Origin: Actinoplanes teichomyceticus ATCC 31121
Lineage (GTDB): Bacteria > Actinomycetota > Actinomycetes > Mycobacteriales > Micromonosporaceae
DNA length: 64,000 bases
Direction: 5' to 3'
Assembly (NCBI RefSeq): GCF_003711105.1
Contig: NZ_CP023865.1
Location: forward strand, 5,109,001-5,173,000
The translations under genes and the position numbers were made by a program. The notes under the pieces were generated by a model that ran no database searches, had not been told where the DNA came from, and saw nothing but the letters and a program-made list of their open reading frames with translations. Of this stretch, positions 26,908-36,565 are shown one piece after another (position 1 is the first letter of the stretch; each line of letters opens with the position of its first letter).

Positions 26908-27000
26908 GACCCCGGCCGCCCGGAGCGCCGGGCCGGCGCAATCCAGAGGCGGGCGGACCGTGCCCCGGACCGGCGGGCCCGGGGCGCGCAGAGCCTTTCC

Positions 27001-27996
<996 letters not shown>

Positions 27997-28036
27997 CAGG
28001 CACTCCTTCCAAAGCGTCGTCAGTGATCGACAGTAC

Positions 28037-28062
28037 GTCGAAAAACTCGACACCGCGTCGAC
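28037..28062. promoter_or_regulatory. Inverted repeats in the MDR-TetR divergent promoter
   Basis: GTCGA (28037-28041) and TCGAC (28047-28051) form an inverted repeat with a 5-bp spacer, and a further GTCGAC lies at about 28057-28062. This is a plausible operator for the TetR protein encoded at 28095, serving both directions. Confidence 0.45.
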
Positions 28063-28094
28063 TCTGCTCTGTTAACCGCGTTACCGTGATCGTC

Positions 28095-28715
28095 ATGAGC
28101 CCCGCCCCCGCCGGCCGCCGCCGCGGCCCCAGCAAGGGCGATCTGCGTGAGCGGGCGATCCTGGACACCGCCCGGGACCTGCTCAGCCGCAAGCCGCTGG
28201 CCGCCATCACCATCGACGAGCTGGCCGCCGGCGCGGAGATCTCCCGGTCCAGCTTCTACTTCTACTTCGACTCCAAGCTGGCCGTCGTGGTCGCGTTGCT
28301 GCACGGCCTGGCCGGCGAGCTGGGCCGGGACGCCGGACCGTGGCTGGAGGGCACGGGGCCGGACGTGGCGGCGCTGCGCCGCTCGCTCACCGCGCTCGCC
28401 GCACTCTGGCGCGACCAGGGCCGGCTGCTGGCCGGGGCGCTGGCGGCCGCGCCGGGCTGCCCGCCGATCGCGCAGTGGCGCGCCGGGCTGCGGGAGGCGC
28501 ACATCGAGCGGCTGGCCGCCCGGATCGAGCGGGACCGCGCCGCCGGACTGGCACCGGACGGCCCGGCGCCGCGGGTGCTGGCCGCGATGATCGACGACCT
28601 GCGCACCGCCGCCTTCGCCACCGCCAGCGACCCGTACGCCCTGGTGGACGACCTGGTCACGGTGGAGCTGCGGATCATGTACGGCGATTTCCCGGTTCGC
28701 CACTCGGACGGGTGA
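28095..28715 (+). CDS. TetR-family transcriptional regulator
   Basis: A 206-residue regulator. The N-terminal DNA-binding domain is clear (RAILDTARDLL, ITIDELAAGAEISRSSFYFYF), and a helical effector domain follows. The ATG at 28095 lies 7 nt after TACCGT (28082-28087) without a ribosome site, so the mRNA may be leaderless. A longer open frame upstream would run through the promoter and is not credible. The divergent neighbour is the MDR oxidoreductase, its most likely target. An oxidoreductase gene follows 21 bp downstream and may be cotranscribed. Confidence 0.88.
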   Translation: MSPAPAGRRRGPSKGDLRERAILDTARDLLSRKPLAAITIDELAAGAEISRSSFYFYFDSKLAVVVALLHGLAGELGRDAGPWLEGTGPDVAALRRSLTALAALWRDQGRLLAGALAAAPGCPPIAQWRAGLREAHIERLAARIERDRAAGLAPDGPAPRVLAAMIDDLRTAAFATASDPYALVDDLVTVELRIMYGDFPVRHSDG

Positions 28716-28736
28716 TTCACCGGGCACCCTGAGGTC

Positions 28737-29486
28737 ATGCGGATCAGTGTCATTGGAGCAGGGCAGCTCGGCGGCACTCTGGCGACGTGGTGCGCCGAAA
28801 GCGGGCACGAGGTGGCGGTCACCTCCCGGCATCCGGACCGGCTGACCGACCTGGTCCGGCACGGCCACGGCCACATCCGGGCGATGCCGATCCCGGAGGC
28901 CGCCGAGTTCGGCGAGGTGGTGCTCTTCGCGCCGAACTGGGAGTCGGCGCGCGAGGCGGTCGACCTGACGCACGACGCGCTGGTCGGCAAGGTGGTCATC
29001 GACGCGACCAATCCGACGCACGGAGCCGTCCGGGTGCCCGGGATGACGCCGGGCGCTCCCGGCCCGGCCGGCCTGGGCTCCTTCTCGCCGGCCTACCCCT
29101 CGACCCTCGACATCCCCGCCTTCGTCACGGTGCCGGAGCCGCCCGGCAGCACCATGCTGGAAACACCCGAGAAGAGCGGGTTCGAGACGCTGATCTCGTG
29201 GGTGCCGGAGGCGCACTGGGTGAAGGCGTTCAACACCATCCCCACCGAGGTGCTGGACCGGCGGCGCGGCCACGACCCGCTGCTCGCCGAGTACGTCTGC
29301 ACCGACCAGCGCGACGCCCGGGAGACCGCCTGCCAGATCATCCACGACCTGGGGTTCGCGCCGTTCTTCGCCGGTGGCCCGCCGGCCGCCCGGCTCACCG
29401 AGACCGGCGGCCCGCTGCAGATGCGCGAGGTCGACGTCCAGGACGCCAAGGACGTGCTGGCCGAGGCGCTGGCCACGGTCCGCTGA
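28737..29486 (+). CDS. F420/NADP oxidoreductase-family protein
   Basis: A 249-residue protein beginning with a textbook dinucleotide fold (MRISVIGAGQLGGTLATWCA) and VTSRHP at the end of the second strand, where NADP-binding residues usually lie. Further family segments are DALVGKVVIDATNPTHG, HWVKAFNTIPTEVL and LGFAPFFAGG. It resembles NADPH-dependent F420 reductases and their relatives. The partner cofactor (F420 or another) cannot be settled from the sequence. It follows the TetR gene by 21 bp and ends before a large palindrome. Confidence 0.8.
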   Translation: MRISVIGAGQLGGTLATWCAESGHEVAVTSRHPDRLTDLVRHGHGHIRAMPIPEAAEFGEVVLFAPNWESAREAVDLTHDALVGKVVIDATNPTHGAVRVPGMTPGAPGPAGLGSFSPAYPSTLDIPAFVTVPEPPGSTMLETPEKSGFETLISWVPEAHWVKAFNTIPTEVLDRRRGHDPLLAEYVCTDQRDARETACQIIHDLGFAPFFAGGPPAARLTETGGPLQMREVDVQDAKDVLAEALATVR

Positions 29487-29566
29487 CCGAGGCGCGGCCC
29501 CGGCGGCGCCCGCGGCAGCCCGCCGCCGCACCGGGACGCGCCCACGGCAACGCGCCACACCGGGCC

Positions 29567-29612
29567 GAGCCCGCGGCGGGCCGCACACCGGTGTGCGGCC
29601 CGCCGCGGGCTC
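29567..29612. terminator. 46-bp perfect palindrome
   Basis: Two 23-bp arms (starting GAGCCCGCGGCGGGCCGCAC) are exact complements with no loop. It lies 80 bp after the oxidoreductase stop and 12 bp before the -10 box of the MOSC gene. It can act as a terminator hairpin in RNA or as a cruciform or binding site in DNA. Confidence 0.6.
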
Positions 29613-29637
29613 CGCAACAGGTCCTAGACTGCGTCCG

Positions 29638-30138
29638 GTGGAGATCGTGGAACTGCTCGCCTCCCCGGCGCACCGCTTCGAGGGCCGGCCGGCCGACGGA
29701 CCGGCCCCGGCGCCCGCGGGCGAGCTGGCCGGCGAGATCCGGATCCGGGCCGGGCTCGGCATCGTGGGCGACCGCTACTTCAACCACCCGGCGCACCGGG
29801 ACGCCTCGATCACCGTGATCGCCCGGGAGTCGCTGCCGGACGGCGCCGGGCTCGCCGAGACCCGCCGTAACATCCTGGTCGCCGGGCTGCGGTTCGGCCG
29901 GCGGACGCTGGACGACCTGGTCGGGTCGGTGCTGACGCTGGACTCCGGCGACGGCCCGGTCCGGCTGGCGGTGCGGCGGCGGGCGAACCCCTGCGCCTGG
30001 ATGGACGTGACCCTGGGCCCGGGCGCGTGGCGGGCGCTGCGCGGGCGGGGCGGGATCCGCTGCGTACCGCTCGACGACGGCGTCCTGCGCGTCGGGCCGC
30101 TCACCGCCTCGGCGCAACCGGCCACGGTCGTACCGTAG
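29638..30138 (+). CDS. MOSC-domain protein
   Basis: A 166-residue stand-alone MOSC (molybdenum cofactor sulfurase C-terminal) domain protein. Family features include GIVGDRYFNHPAHRDASITVIARESL, RRNILVAG, and the conserved Cys in RRRANPCAWMD. MOSC proteins carry sulfur or transfer it to molybdenum cofactor, or act in amidoxime reduction and sulfur metabolism. The GTG at 29638 lies 7 nt after TAGACT (29625-29630), indicating a leaderless start. Upstream in-frame codons run through the palindrome and are not part of the gene. Confidence 0.82.
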   Translation: MEIVELLASPAHRFEGRPADGPAPAPAGELAGEIRIRAGLGIVGDRYFNHPAHRDASITVIARESLPDGAGLAETRRNILVAGLRFGRRTLDDLVGSVLTLDSGDGPVRLAVRRRANPCAWMDVTLGPGAWRALRGRGGIRCVPLDDGVLRVGPLTASAQPATVVP

Positions 30139-30302
30139 AAGGTCCCGGCCCGGCCACCGATCCACCGCGACCCCGCGCCCACCCACCGCGGTCCGACCGG
30201 CCCGGCGCGACCGATCGACCCGCGCGGCCCGGGCGACCGTCGCTCAGGCAATGTCGGAGACGGCCGATAGGAGCAGGTCGGACGTGTTCGCGGGAGGTGG
30301 CG

Positions 30303-32405
30303 GTGACATCTGGTTACCGGCTCTCGCTGGCCCGGACCGCGCTCTTCGCCCTGCTGTACGCCGCCGCCGTCCACGCCGGGCTGCGCACCGCGATGGTCGC
30401 CGACGGGGTCGGCATGGTCTGGCCCGCGGCCGGCGTGGCCGCGATCTGGTTCTGCGCGCACCGCGACGCGCCCACCCGCCACCTCGACGTGCTCCTGCTG
30501 GTCGCCATCCTCGGCGGGGGCACCTGGCACACCACCGGGAGCCCCTCGATCGGCGCGGTCACCGCGGCCGCCGGGCTGATCCAAGTGTGGATCTTCCGGT
30601 GGGCGCTGGGCCGCTGGCGGCCCGAGCTGTGGGGCGGCGGTGGCGCCGAGACGCTGCGCTCGCCGCGCGATCTGTGGGCGCTGCTCGGCGCCGCGCTGGC
30701 GGCCAGTGCCGGCGGGTGCGTCGCCGGCCTGCTCGGCCTCGGCCTGGTCACCGGCACGCTCCCGGTCGCGATGGCGGTCCTGTCGCTGGCCCGGCACCTG
30801 GCCAGCCTCGTGATCATCGGCACCGCCGGGATCTACCTCGGCGCGGCGGCGCACGCCCGCCCGGACCGGCGCCGCCGGCCGCGGGCCGGCCCGTGGCGGT
30901 GGGTCGAGACCGCCGGCGTCCTCGCGGTCAGCATCGCCGGCCCGGTCGCCGCGTTCGCGTACGACCACCGCCTCCCGCTCTCGTTCGTGCTCCTGGGCTT
31001 CACCGTCCTGGTCGCCACCCGGCTGGGCACCGCGTGGGTGCTGCTGCACACCGCGGTGATCAGCGCCGTGGCGATGCGGTACACGCTGCTCGGCTCCGGC
31101 CCCTTCGCGGCGGTCGCCGACGTCGGCCAGCGGGTGCTGCTCGTGCAGCTGTTCTGCCTGGTGGCCGCGCTGGTCGGGCTGGCGCTGGCGCTGGGCCGGG
31201 ACGAGCGGCACACCCTGGTCACCGCGCTCGCCCGGGACAAGGCCGAGCTGGCCGCCCGCCAGGCCGAGCTGGCCGCGGAGAAGGAGAAGGCGTCGCACCA
31301 CGCCGAGCTGCTGGCCACGATCATCGACTCGATGGCGGACGGACTCGCCGTGATCGACGCGCACGGCCGGGTGACCCTGCGCAACCCGGCCGTACAGGAG
31401 CTTCTCGGCGGCCGTACCAGCCCGGACGACCAGCTCGCCGGCCCGGACTGGTACGGCCTCCACCACGCCGACGGCAGCCGGTACGCCGACGACGAGCTGG
31501 CGTACCTGCGGGCGCTCGCCGGTGAGGAGGTCCGCGGGGTGGACATGCTGGTGCGCAACCCGGCGGTGCCGCAGGGCCGGGTGGTACGGGTGACCGCCAC
31601 CCCGCTGCCGGAGACCGACGGCACGCGCAGCGCGGTGGTGCTGTTCCACGACGTGACCGCGGAACGCCGGCACCGTGACGAGCTGACCAGCTTCGCCGGG
31701 GTGGTGGCGCACGACCTGCTCAACCCGCTGGCCAGCGTCGAGGGCTGGACGGCGGCCACGCTGGACGCGCTGGAGGGCGTACCGGAGCACCCGAACCTCG
31801 ACCAGGCGCTCGCCGACCTGGCCCGGCTGACCCGGGCCGCCGCGCGGATGCGCGGCCTGATCGACGGCCTGCTGGCCTACGCCACGGCGCGCGAGGCGGC
31901 GGTCGCCCCGGTCCCGGTCGACCTGGCCGAGGTGGTCGCGGACATCACCGGCGCCCGCTGCGACGCCGCGGTGGCGGCCGGGAAGCCGGAGCCGCGGTTC
32001 ACCGTCGGCCCGCTGCCGCCGGTGCACGCCGATCCGGTGCTGGTCCGGCAGCTCATCGACAATCTGGTCGGCAACGCCGTCAAGTACACCGCGCCCGGCG
32101 TGGTGCCGCTGGTGCGGATCAGCGCCGACACGGCCGGCGGCATGGTGACGGTACGGATCGCGGACAACGGCATCGGCATCCCGGAGGGCCAGCACGAGGC
32201 CATCTTCGGCAACTTCCACCGGGCCCACGCCACCAGCGGCTACCTCGGCACCGGGCTGGGCCTGGCGATCTGCAAGCGCATCGTGGAACGCCACGGCGGG
32301 GTCATCGACGCCGCGGACGAACCGGGCGGCGGCTCCCGTTTCACCTTCACCCTGCCGGCCGCCACGGCGCCGGCCGCCCCCGCGCAGCCGCTGTGCCGGA
32401 TCTGA
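30303..32405 (+). CDS. MASE1-PAS sensor histidine kinase
   Basis: A 700-residue membrane kinase. A MASE1-like region with about eight hydrophobic helices fills residues 1-295 (WPAAGVAAIWF is typical). A short coiled coil (about 300-330, KAELAARQAELAAEKEKA) leads to a PAS domain (about 338-455, IIDSMADGLAVIDAHGRVTLRNP). Then come a HisKA domain with the phospho-accepting His in FAGVVAHDLLNPLASVEGW and an ATPase domain (QLIDNLVGNAVKY, DNGIGIP, GTGLGLAICKRIVERHGG). GTG at 30303 has GGAGG 5 nt upstream. No response regulator gene is adjacent, so it is an orphan kinase; the signal is unknown. Confidence 0.93.
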   Translation: MTSGYRLSLARTALFALLYAAAVHAGLRTAMVADGVGMVWPAAGVAAIWFCAHRDAPTRHLDVLLLVAILGGGTWHTTGSPSIGAVTAAAGLIQVWIFRWALGRWRPELWGGGGAETLRSPRDLWALLGAALAASAGGCVAGLLGLGLVTGTLPVAMAVLSLARHLASLVIIGTAGIYLGAAAHARPDRRRRPRAGPWRWVETAGVLAVSIAGPVAAFAYDHRLPLSFVLLGFTVLVATRLGTAWVLLHTAVISAVAMRYTLLGSGPFAAVADVGQRVLLVQLFCLVAALVGLALALGRDERHTLVTALARDKAELAARQAELAAEKEKASHHAELLATIIDSMADGLAVIDAHGRVTLRNPAVQELLGGRTSPDDQLAGPDWYGLHHADGSRYADDELAYLRALAGEEVRGVDMLVRNPAVPQGRVVRVTATPLPETDGTRSAVVLFHDVTAERRHRDELTSFAGVVAHDLLNPLASVEGWTAATLDALEGVPEHPNLDQALADLARLTRAAARMRGLIDGLLAYATAREAAVAPVPVDLAEVVADITGARCDAAVAAGKPEPRFTVGPLPPVHADPVLVRQLIDNLVGNAVKYTAPGVVPLVRISADTAGGMVTVRIADNGIGIPEGQHEAIFGNFHRAHATSGYLGTGLGLAICKRIVERHGGVIDAADEPGGGSRFTFTLPAATAPAAPAQPLCRI

Positions 32406-32411
32406 GACCCC

Positions 32412-32550
32412 GGGCGGCGTCAGCGGCACGGCGTCGGGCAGCTTCCGGGACGTGGGTGCGGCTCGGGCCGGGCGGCGGCGTCAGCGGCACGGCGTCGGGC
32501 AGCTTCCGGGACGTGGGTGCGGCTCGGGCCGGGCGGCGGCGTCAGCGGCA
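32412..32550. repeat. Tandem repeat, 61-bp unit, two copies plus a partial third
   Basis: Two identical 61-bp units (GGCGTCAGCGGCACGGCGTC onward) and the start of a third follow the kinase stop. This is a noncoding spacer of the same style as other arrays in the window. Confidence 0.8.
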
Positions 32551-32602
32551 CGGATGCGGACAGCGGCCCGGGCCGGTATACGGCTCCGGCCGGACGGCGA
32601 CG

Positions 32603-32818
32603 TCAGACGAGGATGTCGACCACGCCGCCGCCGGGCTCCAGCCGGGCGATCTCGTCCCGGCTCCGCAGCACGGCGATCCGGTCCTCGTCCAGCTGCGAGC
32701 GGTCCGCGCCGCGCACCACGTGGCCGAAGAGCTGCTGACAGTCCTCGCGCAGCCGCAGCCACGCGGCGTGCGTCGCCCAGGCGGACGACGGGGTAGACGT
32801 GCCGATGCCGATGCTCAT
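32603..32818 (-). CDS. Small conserved-looking protein, 71 residues
   Basis: A short gene with a strong AAGGAG 5 nt before its ATG at 32818. The product begins MSIGIGTSTPSSAWATHAAW and continues LRLREDCQQLFGHVVRG, then a hydrophilic helical end DEDRIAVLRSRDEIARLEPG. Codon usage fits the genome. It has no signal peptide or membrane segment. I do not recognise the family. It is transcribed alone, divergent from the chemoreceptor. Confidence 0.7.
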   Translation of the reverse strand: MSIGIGTSTPSSAWATHAAWLRLREDCQQLFGHVVRGADRSQLDEDRIAVLRSRDEIARLEPGGGVVDILV

Positions 32819-33065
32819 CGCAACTCCTTGATCGTTCTGCGAGGGCCCCGACGATCGGCCGGCGTTCGGCGGACCTGAGAACTCCCGCACCGGCGATCTC
32901 GGCGGGCCGCCGCCGGAACCGGCGACCCGCTCGGCGGGCCGCCGCTGGGACCGGCGACCCGCTGAGCGGGCCGCTCCGGTCCCGGGGTGAACCGCATACC
33001 CGGGACAGTTCGGTCAGGTAGCGTCGGAACGTTGGATATCGAATGCGGACGGGAGGAGCGTGCCC

Positions 33066-33170
33066 GTGTCGGCCAGTCCCCGCCGCGCGACGGTCGCGCG
33101 CCCCGACCGCAGGACCACCCCGGGACCGGGCCGGGAGAGCGCCGTCGTCGGCGCCGGCCCCGTGGTGTGA
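33066..33170 (+). CDS. 34-residue leader peptide coupled to the chemoreceptor gene
   Basis: GTG at 33066 is preceded by a very strong GGAGGAG (33052-33058) at 7 nt spacing. The reading frame runs 34 codons (VSASPRRATVARPDRR start, basic, ending GAGPVV) to a TGA that overlaps the next ATG as TGATG (33168-33172). The chemoreceptor gene has no ribosome site of its own, so translating this peptide may deliver ribosomes to it. The peptide itself may have no separate function. Confidence 0.55.
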   Translation: MSASPRRATVARPDRRTTPGPGRESAVVGAGPVV

Positions 33171-34360
33171 TGCCGGTGTGGCCCGCCCTGACCGTCGCCG
33201 TGCTCGTCGTGCTGGCCACCGCGGCCGTGCTGGTGCGCCGCCGGGCCGGTCGCGGCGCCGCCGGGCCGGCCGACGCCGCCGGTCCGCAGACCCTGGCCGA
33301 GGCGCGCCGGATGCTCGCCGAGCTCACCGAGGCGCTGCGGGAGCGCGACGCCGAACTGGAGCGGATGCGGGCCGACCGGGACGCCCGGACGCAGGCCACC
33401 GCCCTGCAGCAAAAGCAGCTCAACCAGCGGCTACGGCGCCGCGCCAAGGAGGCGATCGACAGCACCGCGGCGGTGATCGGCGGCAAGCTGGAGGACGTGG
33501 TGACGCAGGTCAGCGCGGCCCGGGACGCCGCGACGGCCACCCATGAGCGGGTCACCGTCACCAACGACGCCGCCGAGGCCCTGGTCCGCCGGGCGCACAG
33601 CGCCGACGAGGCGGCCACCGCGCTCAACGCCAGCCTCCGCCAGGTCGCCGGGATCGCCAGCGTGATCTCCGGGATCGCCTCGCAGACCCGGCTGCTGGCG
33701 CTGAACGCGACCATCGAGGCGGTCCGGGCCGGAGCCGCGGGCAGCGGTTTCGCGGTGGTCGCCGACGAGGTGAAGAGTCTGGCCGACACCACCGCGGACT
33801 CCACCGAGCAGATCACCAGCACGATCGCCGCGCTGGAGGCGGACGTGGCGCAGATGGGCGGGACGCTCAGCGCGATCATCCGTGACGTCGGCGACATCGA
33901 GGACGCGCTGCGCCAGCTCGGCGGGATCGCCGACCAGCAGCACGACATCGTGATCCGGTTGCACCGCAGCGTGGACGCGACGATGGCGCAGATCGGCGAT
34001 CTGTCCGACGTGGCGGAGCGCCTGGACCGCCGCCGGCACGACCGGCTCGCCGTGGACGGCACGGTCCGGGTGCGGGTGCCGTCGAGGTCGCAGCCGGTCG
34101 CCGCGCGGATGGTGGATCTGAGCTCGGACGGCCTGGGCTGCACGTTGCCCGCCGACGTCCCGGTCGCGGTCGGCGATCTGATCCGCACCGAGTTCACCTT
34201 CGACGGCCTGGACGCCACGGTCGACGCGAAGGTGATGCGCCGCAGCCCGCGGGACGGCCTCACCGAGATCGGCGTGCAGTTCCACGACCTGCCCGACGCC
34301 GTGCGTCACGACATCGAGGAATACCTGACCCGGATCGGCGCCGGCTCGGACGCCGGGTGA
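33170..34360 (+). CDS. Methyl-accepting chemotaxis-type protein with C-terminal PilZ domain
   Basis: A 396-residue protein. One N-terminal membrane helix (about residues 4-20) is followed by a coiled coil and a short methyl-accepting signalling domain whose hairpin tip is ISGIASQTRLLALNATIEAVRAG, with AVVADEVKSLAD. A PilZ-type domain (about 295-390) contains DRLAVDGTVRVRVP, VDLSSDGLGCTLP and IGVQFHDL; the first is a weak form of the RxxxR switch and the second resembles D/NxSxxG. It lacks a periplasmic sensor and HAMP. This suggests a cytoplasmic receptor that couples cyclic-di-GMP to chemotaxis or another CheA-like output. Translation is probably coupled to the leader ORF. Confidence 0.85.
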   Translation: MPVWPALTVAVLVVLATAAVLVRRRAGRGAAGPADAAGPQTLAEARRMLAELTEALRERDAELERMRADRDARTQATALQQKQLNQRLRRRAKEAIDSTAAVIGGKLEDVVTQVSAARDAATATHERVTVTNDAAEALVRRAHSADEAATALNASLRQVAGIASVISGIASQTRLLALNATIEAVRAGAAGSGFAVVADEVKSLADTTADSTEQITSTIAALEADVAQMGGTLSAIIRDVGDIEDALRQLGGIADQQHDIVIRLHRSVDATMAQIGDLSDVAERLDRRRHDRLAVDGTVRVRVPSRSQPVAARMVDLSSDGLGCTLPADVPVAVGDLIRTEFTFDGLDATVDAKVMRRSPRDGLTEIGVQFHDLPDAVRHDIEEYLTRIGAGSDAG

Positions 34361-34370
34361 CGCCGGGCGT

Positions 34371-34991
34371 TCACGAGGTCTCCGGCACGCCGAAGACCTC
34401 CGGCAGCGGATCGGTCAGGTAGCGCTGCACCGACGGCCCGACCGCCGCCGCGATCACCTCGGCCGGCGCCGACGCGAGCGGCTCCACCTTGATCACGTAG
34501 CGGGCCATCGCGATCCCGACCATGTGACTGGCCGCCAGGCTGACCCGCAGCGGTCCCTGCGCGTCGTCCAGGCCCAGCCTGGGCACCGCCCGGCGGAGGA
34601 TCTGGCTGCCCACGAACTCCCGGAACAGGTGGGCGGTCCACTCGTTGCCGACCGCCGAGCGCAGCAGCGCCACCCCGGCCGCGCCGCCCGGCCCGTCCCA
34701 GATTCGCAGGAACAGCCGGACGAACCGCACGCCGAGCTGCTCCGGGTCGCCCTCGGTGGCCGCGTCGAGCAGCTCCTGCGGGTCCAGCGGCGCCTGCATG
34801 GCCGCCAGGAACAGCTTGTCCTTGGTGCCGAAGTAGTGGTGCACCAGCGCCGGGTCGACCCCGGCGCCGGTGGCGACGGCACGGATCGACGTCCCGTCGT
34901 AGCCGCGCTCGGCGAACGCCGCGCGGGCGGCGGCGAGAATCGCCTCCCGGGTGTCCGGGTTGCCGGGCCGGCGCCCGGTCCGTCGTGCCAT
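34371..34991 (-). CDS. TetR-family regulator of the adjacent ABC exporter
   Basis: A 206-residue TetR protein with motif ILAAARAAFAERGYDGTSIRAVA and the second helix pair GVDPALVHHYFGTKDKLF; the C-terminal domain is of the TetR_C type. AAGGGG lies 6 nt before the ATG. It is the third gene after the ATPase and permease of an ABC-2 exporter, 56 bp downstream of the permease, and probably controls that operon through the palindromes upstream of the ATPase. This arrangement is common for drug-efflux operons. Confidence 0.9.
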   Translation of the reverse strand: MARRTGRRPGNPDTREAILAAARAAFAERGYDGTSIRAVATGAGVDPALVHHYFGTKDKLFLAAMQAPLDPQELLDAATEGDPEQLGVRFVRLFLRIWDGPGGAAGVALLRSAVGNEWTAHLFREFVGSQILRRAVPRLGLDDAQGPLRVSLAASHMVGIAMARYVIKVEPLASAPAEVIAAAVGPSVQRYLTDPLPEVFGVPETS

Positions 34992-35047
34992 CCGAAAGCC
35001 CCTTCCCGGTACGACCGTCGCCCCGAGACGCTATACGCCGCCCCGCC

Positions 35048-35776
35048 TCACGCCGTGCGCCGGCGCAGCGTCGCGGCGCCGACCGCCAGCGCGACGATGA
35101 TCGCGCCCACCACGATGCCCAGGTCCCGCCACATCGTGCCGGTCGGGTAGGCATGCGCGCCCACCTCGGTGAGCGCCTCCACCGAGTACGACATCGGCAG
35201 CACGTCGCTGACCGCCTGCAGCCACCCGGTCATCGCCGCACGCGGCACGAACAGCCCGCAGAGCAGCAGTTGCGGCGCGACGACGAGCGGCATGAACTGC
35301 ACCGCCTGGAACTCGGTGCGGGCGAACGCGCTGCACAGCAGGCCGAGCGCGACGCCGAGCACCGCGTTGGCGACCGCGATCAGCACCACCGGGCCGAGGC
35401 CGCCGGCCGCGTGCATGTCCAGCACCCAGTAGGCGAACCCGGCGGCGACCGTCGCCTGCGCCGCGGCCGCGCCACCGAACGCGATGCCGTACCCGAAGAG
35501 CAGGTCCAGCTTGCCGACCGGGGTGGTGAACAGCCGCTCCAGGGTGCCGCTGGTGCGTTCCCGCAGCATGGCGATCGAGGTGATCAGGAACATCACGATG
35601 AACGGGAAGATGCCCAGCATGGTCAGCGCGATGCGGTCGAAGACCCGCGGCTGGTCGTCGTACATGAAGTAGATCAGGGTGATCAGCAGCGTCGGCACCA
35701 CGACGATCAGCCCGACGGTGCGCGGGTCGTGCCGCAGCTGGGTGAGGATCCGCCGGATCGTGCTGAGCAGGATCAT
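35048..35776 (-). CDS. ABC-2 type exporter permease
   Basis: A 242-residue permease with six hydrophobic segments (about residues 20-40, 54-76, 100-125, 132-155, 165-185 and 212-232). The motif RERTSGTLERLFTTPVGKLDLLFGYG after the second helix is typical of ABC-2 (DrrB/YhhJ-like) exporters. The start overlaps the ATPase stop by ATGA (35773-35776). Substrate unknown; drugs or lipids are common for this class. Confidence 0.92.
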   Translation of the reverse strand: MILLSTIRRILTQLRHDPRTVGLIVVVPTLLITLIYFMYDDQPRVFDRIALTMLGIFPFIVMFLITSIAMLRERTSGTLERLFTTPVGKLDLLFGYGIAFGGAAAAQATVAAGFAYWVLDMHAAGGLGPVVLIAVANAVLGVALGLLCSAFARTEFQAVQFMPLVVAPQLLLCGLFVPRAAMTGWLQAVSDVLPMSYSVEALTEVGAHAYPTGTMWRDLGIVVGAIIVALAVGAATLRRRTA

Positions 35777-36546
35777 GACGCGCCCCCGTCCGGGCCGCAG
35801 CCGGCCGGGTGCGCGGCGCGGACCCCGGTCCGGCCCGCGTCCCGGGACCGGATCAGGTTGAGGAACGCCTGGTCGAGGTCGTCGCTGCCGGCGGCCCGCT
35901 TCACCCCGGCCGGGGTGTCGTCGGCGATCAGCGCGCCCTCACGGATGAGCAGCAGCCGGTCGCAGCGGTTCGCCTCGTCCATCACGTGGCTGGAGACCAG
36001 CACGGTGGCCCCGTCGGCGGCCATCCGGCGCAAGTGCGCCCACAGCTCGTCGCGCAGCACCGGGTCCTGCCCGACCGTCGGCTCGTCGAGCACCAGCAGC
36101 TCGGGACGGCTGACGATGGCGCAGGCCAGCGAGGCGCGGCTGCGCTGACCGCCGGACAGGTCGGCGACCAGCTGGCCGGCGGCGCCGGTCAGCCCGACCG
36201 TCTCGACGGCGTGATCGGCGGCGTCCCGGCCGAGGCGGTAGAGCGACGCGAAGTAGCGGGCGTTCTCCCGGACCGTCAGGTCGGCGTAGACGCTGGGGGC
36301 CTGGGTCAGGTAGCCGATCCGGCTGCGCAGCGCGGGCGAGCCGGCCGGGACGCCGAGCACCGTCACGGTGCCGGCGGCGACCAGCTGCACGCCGACGACC
36401 GTCCGCATCAGGGTGGTCTTGCCGCTGCCGCTGGGGCCGAGCAGTCCGGTGACGCTGCCACGCGGGACGGCGCAGGAGAGGCCGTCCAGCACGGTCCTGC
36501 GGCCGCGTCTGACGACGAGACCGGAGACCTCGATCGCGGTGTCCAT
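35773..36546 (-). CDS. ABC-2 exporter ATP-binding protein
   Basis: A 257-residue cytoplasmic ATPase with Walker A GPSGSGKTTLMRTVVG, Q-loop YLTQAPSVYADLT, signature LSGGQRSRASLACAI and Walker B LLVLDEPTVGQD, plus the H-loop SSHVMDEA. Two adjacent ATGs exist (36549 and 36546). GGGAGGG lies immediately before the first, so spacing favours the second. It pairs with the downstream permease to export an unknown substrate, under probable control of the third gene, a TetR protein. Confidence 0.92.
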   Translation of the reverse strand: MDTAIEVSGLVVRRGRRTVLDGLSCAVPRGSVTGLLGPSGSGKTTLMRTVVGVQLVAAGTVTVLGVPAGSPALRSRIGYLTQAPSVYADLTVRENARYFASLYRLGRDAADHAVETVGLTGAAGQLVADLSGGQRSRASLACAIVSRPELLVLDEPTVGQDPVLRDELWAHLRRMAADGATVLVSSHVMDEANRCDRLLLIREGALIADDTPAGVKRAAGSDDLDQAFLNLIRSRDAGRTGVRAAHPAGCGPDGGAS

Positions 36547-36565
36547 CATCCCTCCCGGGAACTCA

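Noticed and set aside
28023..28094. Longer N-terminus for the TetR protein
   Set aside because: It would cover the divergent promoter and has no ribosome site. ATG 28095 fits the family and the leaderless rule.
32987..33169. In-frame extension of the chemoreceptor upstream of ATG 33170
   Set aside because: Arg/Pro-rich and it lacks a start with a ribosome site in that frame. The GGAGGAG serves the leader ORF in another frame.
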